DNA of 22,770 bases, from the IMG/VR virus record IMGVR_UViG_3300009418_000128, positions 1 to 22,770 of that record; one strand, given 5' to 3'. The first letter of the stretch is position 1. Every line of letters begins with the position of its first letter. The notes under the pieces were generated by a model. It worked only from the letters and a program-made list of their open reading frames with translations, made no database searches and had not been told where the DNA came from. This document shows positions 22,558 to 22,770 of this stretch, piece by piece. The stretch is from a virus. The position numbers and the translations under genes are program-made.

Positions 22558-22570
22558 AAACAATTTGGTT
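22558..22570. promoter_or_regulatory. Degenerate operator half-match at the rightward -35
   Basis: AAACAATTTGGTT keeps the right GGTT arm and has mismatches in the left arm and the centre. Its centre is 21 bp from the perfect site at 22579-22591, the same spacing as in the cro promoter. This may be a weaker repressor site. Confidence 0.45.
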
Positions 22571-22597
22571 GACGATATAACCAAAATGGTTTAGTTC
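22569..22597 (+). promoter_or_regulatory. Predicted rightward promoter
   Basis: TTGACG at 22569-22574, 17 bases, then TAGTTC at 22592-22597 copies the plan of the cro promoter (TTGACA, 17, TAGATG) with an operator in the same place of the spacer. The -10 is weak. It would drive the gene that starts at 22626. Confidence 0.5.
22579..22591. promoter_or_regulatory. Operator site, AACC-N5-GGTT, in the rightward promoter
   Basis: AACCAAAATGGTT is the exact reverse complement of the operator at 21836-21848. It fills the spacer of the rightward promoter. A shorter look-alike, AACCAAATGG, occurs at 22608-22617 in front of the ribosome binding site. Confidence 0.7.
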
Positions 22598-22625
22598 TTT
22601 CCACCTCAACCAAATGGAGGGCACC

Positions 22626-22770
22626 ATGCCATTTTATTCCGAAGCCGACCACTCCGCCGCTTGTGAGGCGCTGGCATCAATCAAGGCCATCCAAGGCCAT
22701 CTGAATTGCATTCGCGAGCTACAGGTTGCCGCTGACACTTGCAGCGAAATCTTCAGAACCATCGCAGAGC
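22626..22770 (+). CDS. Rightward early gene, N-terminal part, function unknown
   Basis: This is the only convincing plus-strand gene. ATG 22626 has a GGAGG site five bases upstream (22616-22620). The 48 residues in the window begin MPFYSEADHSAACEALASIK and continue as one predicted amphipathic helix with two cysteines. The frame is open to the right edge. Transcription probably starts at the operator-controlled promoter at 22569-22597, so it belongs to the rightward (PL-like) early operon and should be silent in a lysogen. I do not recognise the family. Confidence 0.65.
   Translation, partial: MPFYSEADHSAACEALASIKAIQGHLNCIRELQVAADTCSEIFRTIAE

Noticed and set aside
1-22770. CRISPR array, tRNA, insertion sequence, integrase or attachment site
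   Set aside because: I looked for regularly spaced repeats, cloverleaf-like segments, transposase motifs and integrase motifs and found none. The only multi-copy repeats are the operators, the TGCGCC motifs and the proline-linker units.

Overview
This window is the structural and early-replication part of a temperate, P22-like short-tailed phage (podovirus), probably a prophage or phage contig of an alphaproteobacterium. The host guess is an inference from the general look of the proteins (moderate GC, small hypothetical genes of a type common in alphaproteobacterial prophages) and is weak. No host gene, integrase, attachment site, tRNA or CRISPR array is visible. Nearly everything lies on the minus strand, so the map reads right to left. 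No gene-free stretch exceeds 300 bases.

Right edge (about 21600-22770): the lysogeny control region. A CI-like LexA/S24 repressor and a small Cro-like helix-turn-helix protein are both on the minus strand. A gene that starts at 22626 runs rightward off the window. Each of two promoter-like sequences, one in front of cro and one in front of the rightward gene, carries a pair of AACC-N5-GGTT operators with centres 21 bp apart.

Early region (about 21600-15476): a tightly overlapping operon for DNA metabolism. In order of transcription it holds a hypothetical protein, a 28-residue membrane microprotein, a RuvC-like resolvase, a PD-(D/E)XK nuclease with Cas4/RecB-type motifs, an SSB-like protein, a primase-helicase fusion, a structured intergenic segment that may be an origin, a conserved hypothetical, a SANT-like/zinc-knuckle DNA-binding protein, a 57-residue protein and a 165-residue protein in the place where a late regulator would be expected. 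A minus-strand intrinsic terminator and a perfect inverted repeat mark the early/late boundary.

Late region (15334-1): small terminase, large terminase, P22-type portal, scaffold, P22-type coat, head-tail adaptor, gp10-like hub protein, two tiny proteins (27 and 39 residues), a 533-residue protein with a domain resembling those of phage and conjugative-element polyvalent proteins, a 111-residue virion-like protein, a 477-residue virion-like protein, then a set matching P22 gp14-gp7-gp20-gp16 by order and size, which probably forms the DNA-ejection apparatus. The last gene is interrupted by a one-base frameshift near position 263 and continues in another frame to the left edge. No lysis or tailspike genes are in the window; they may lie further left.

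The most interesting items are the polyvalent-like cargo protein, the same-direction cI-cro switch with duplicated operator-promoter modules and a probably leaderless cro, an intrinsic terminator inside the gp14-position gene, a 36-bp perfect palindrome upstream of the scaffold gene, the repeat-rich structured segment next to the primase-helicase, and microproteins too short for routine gene calling.
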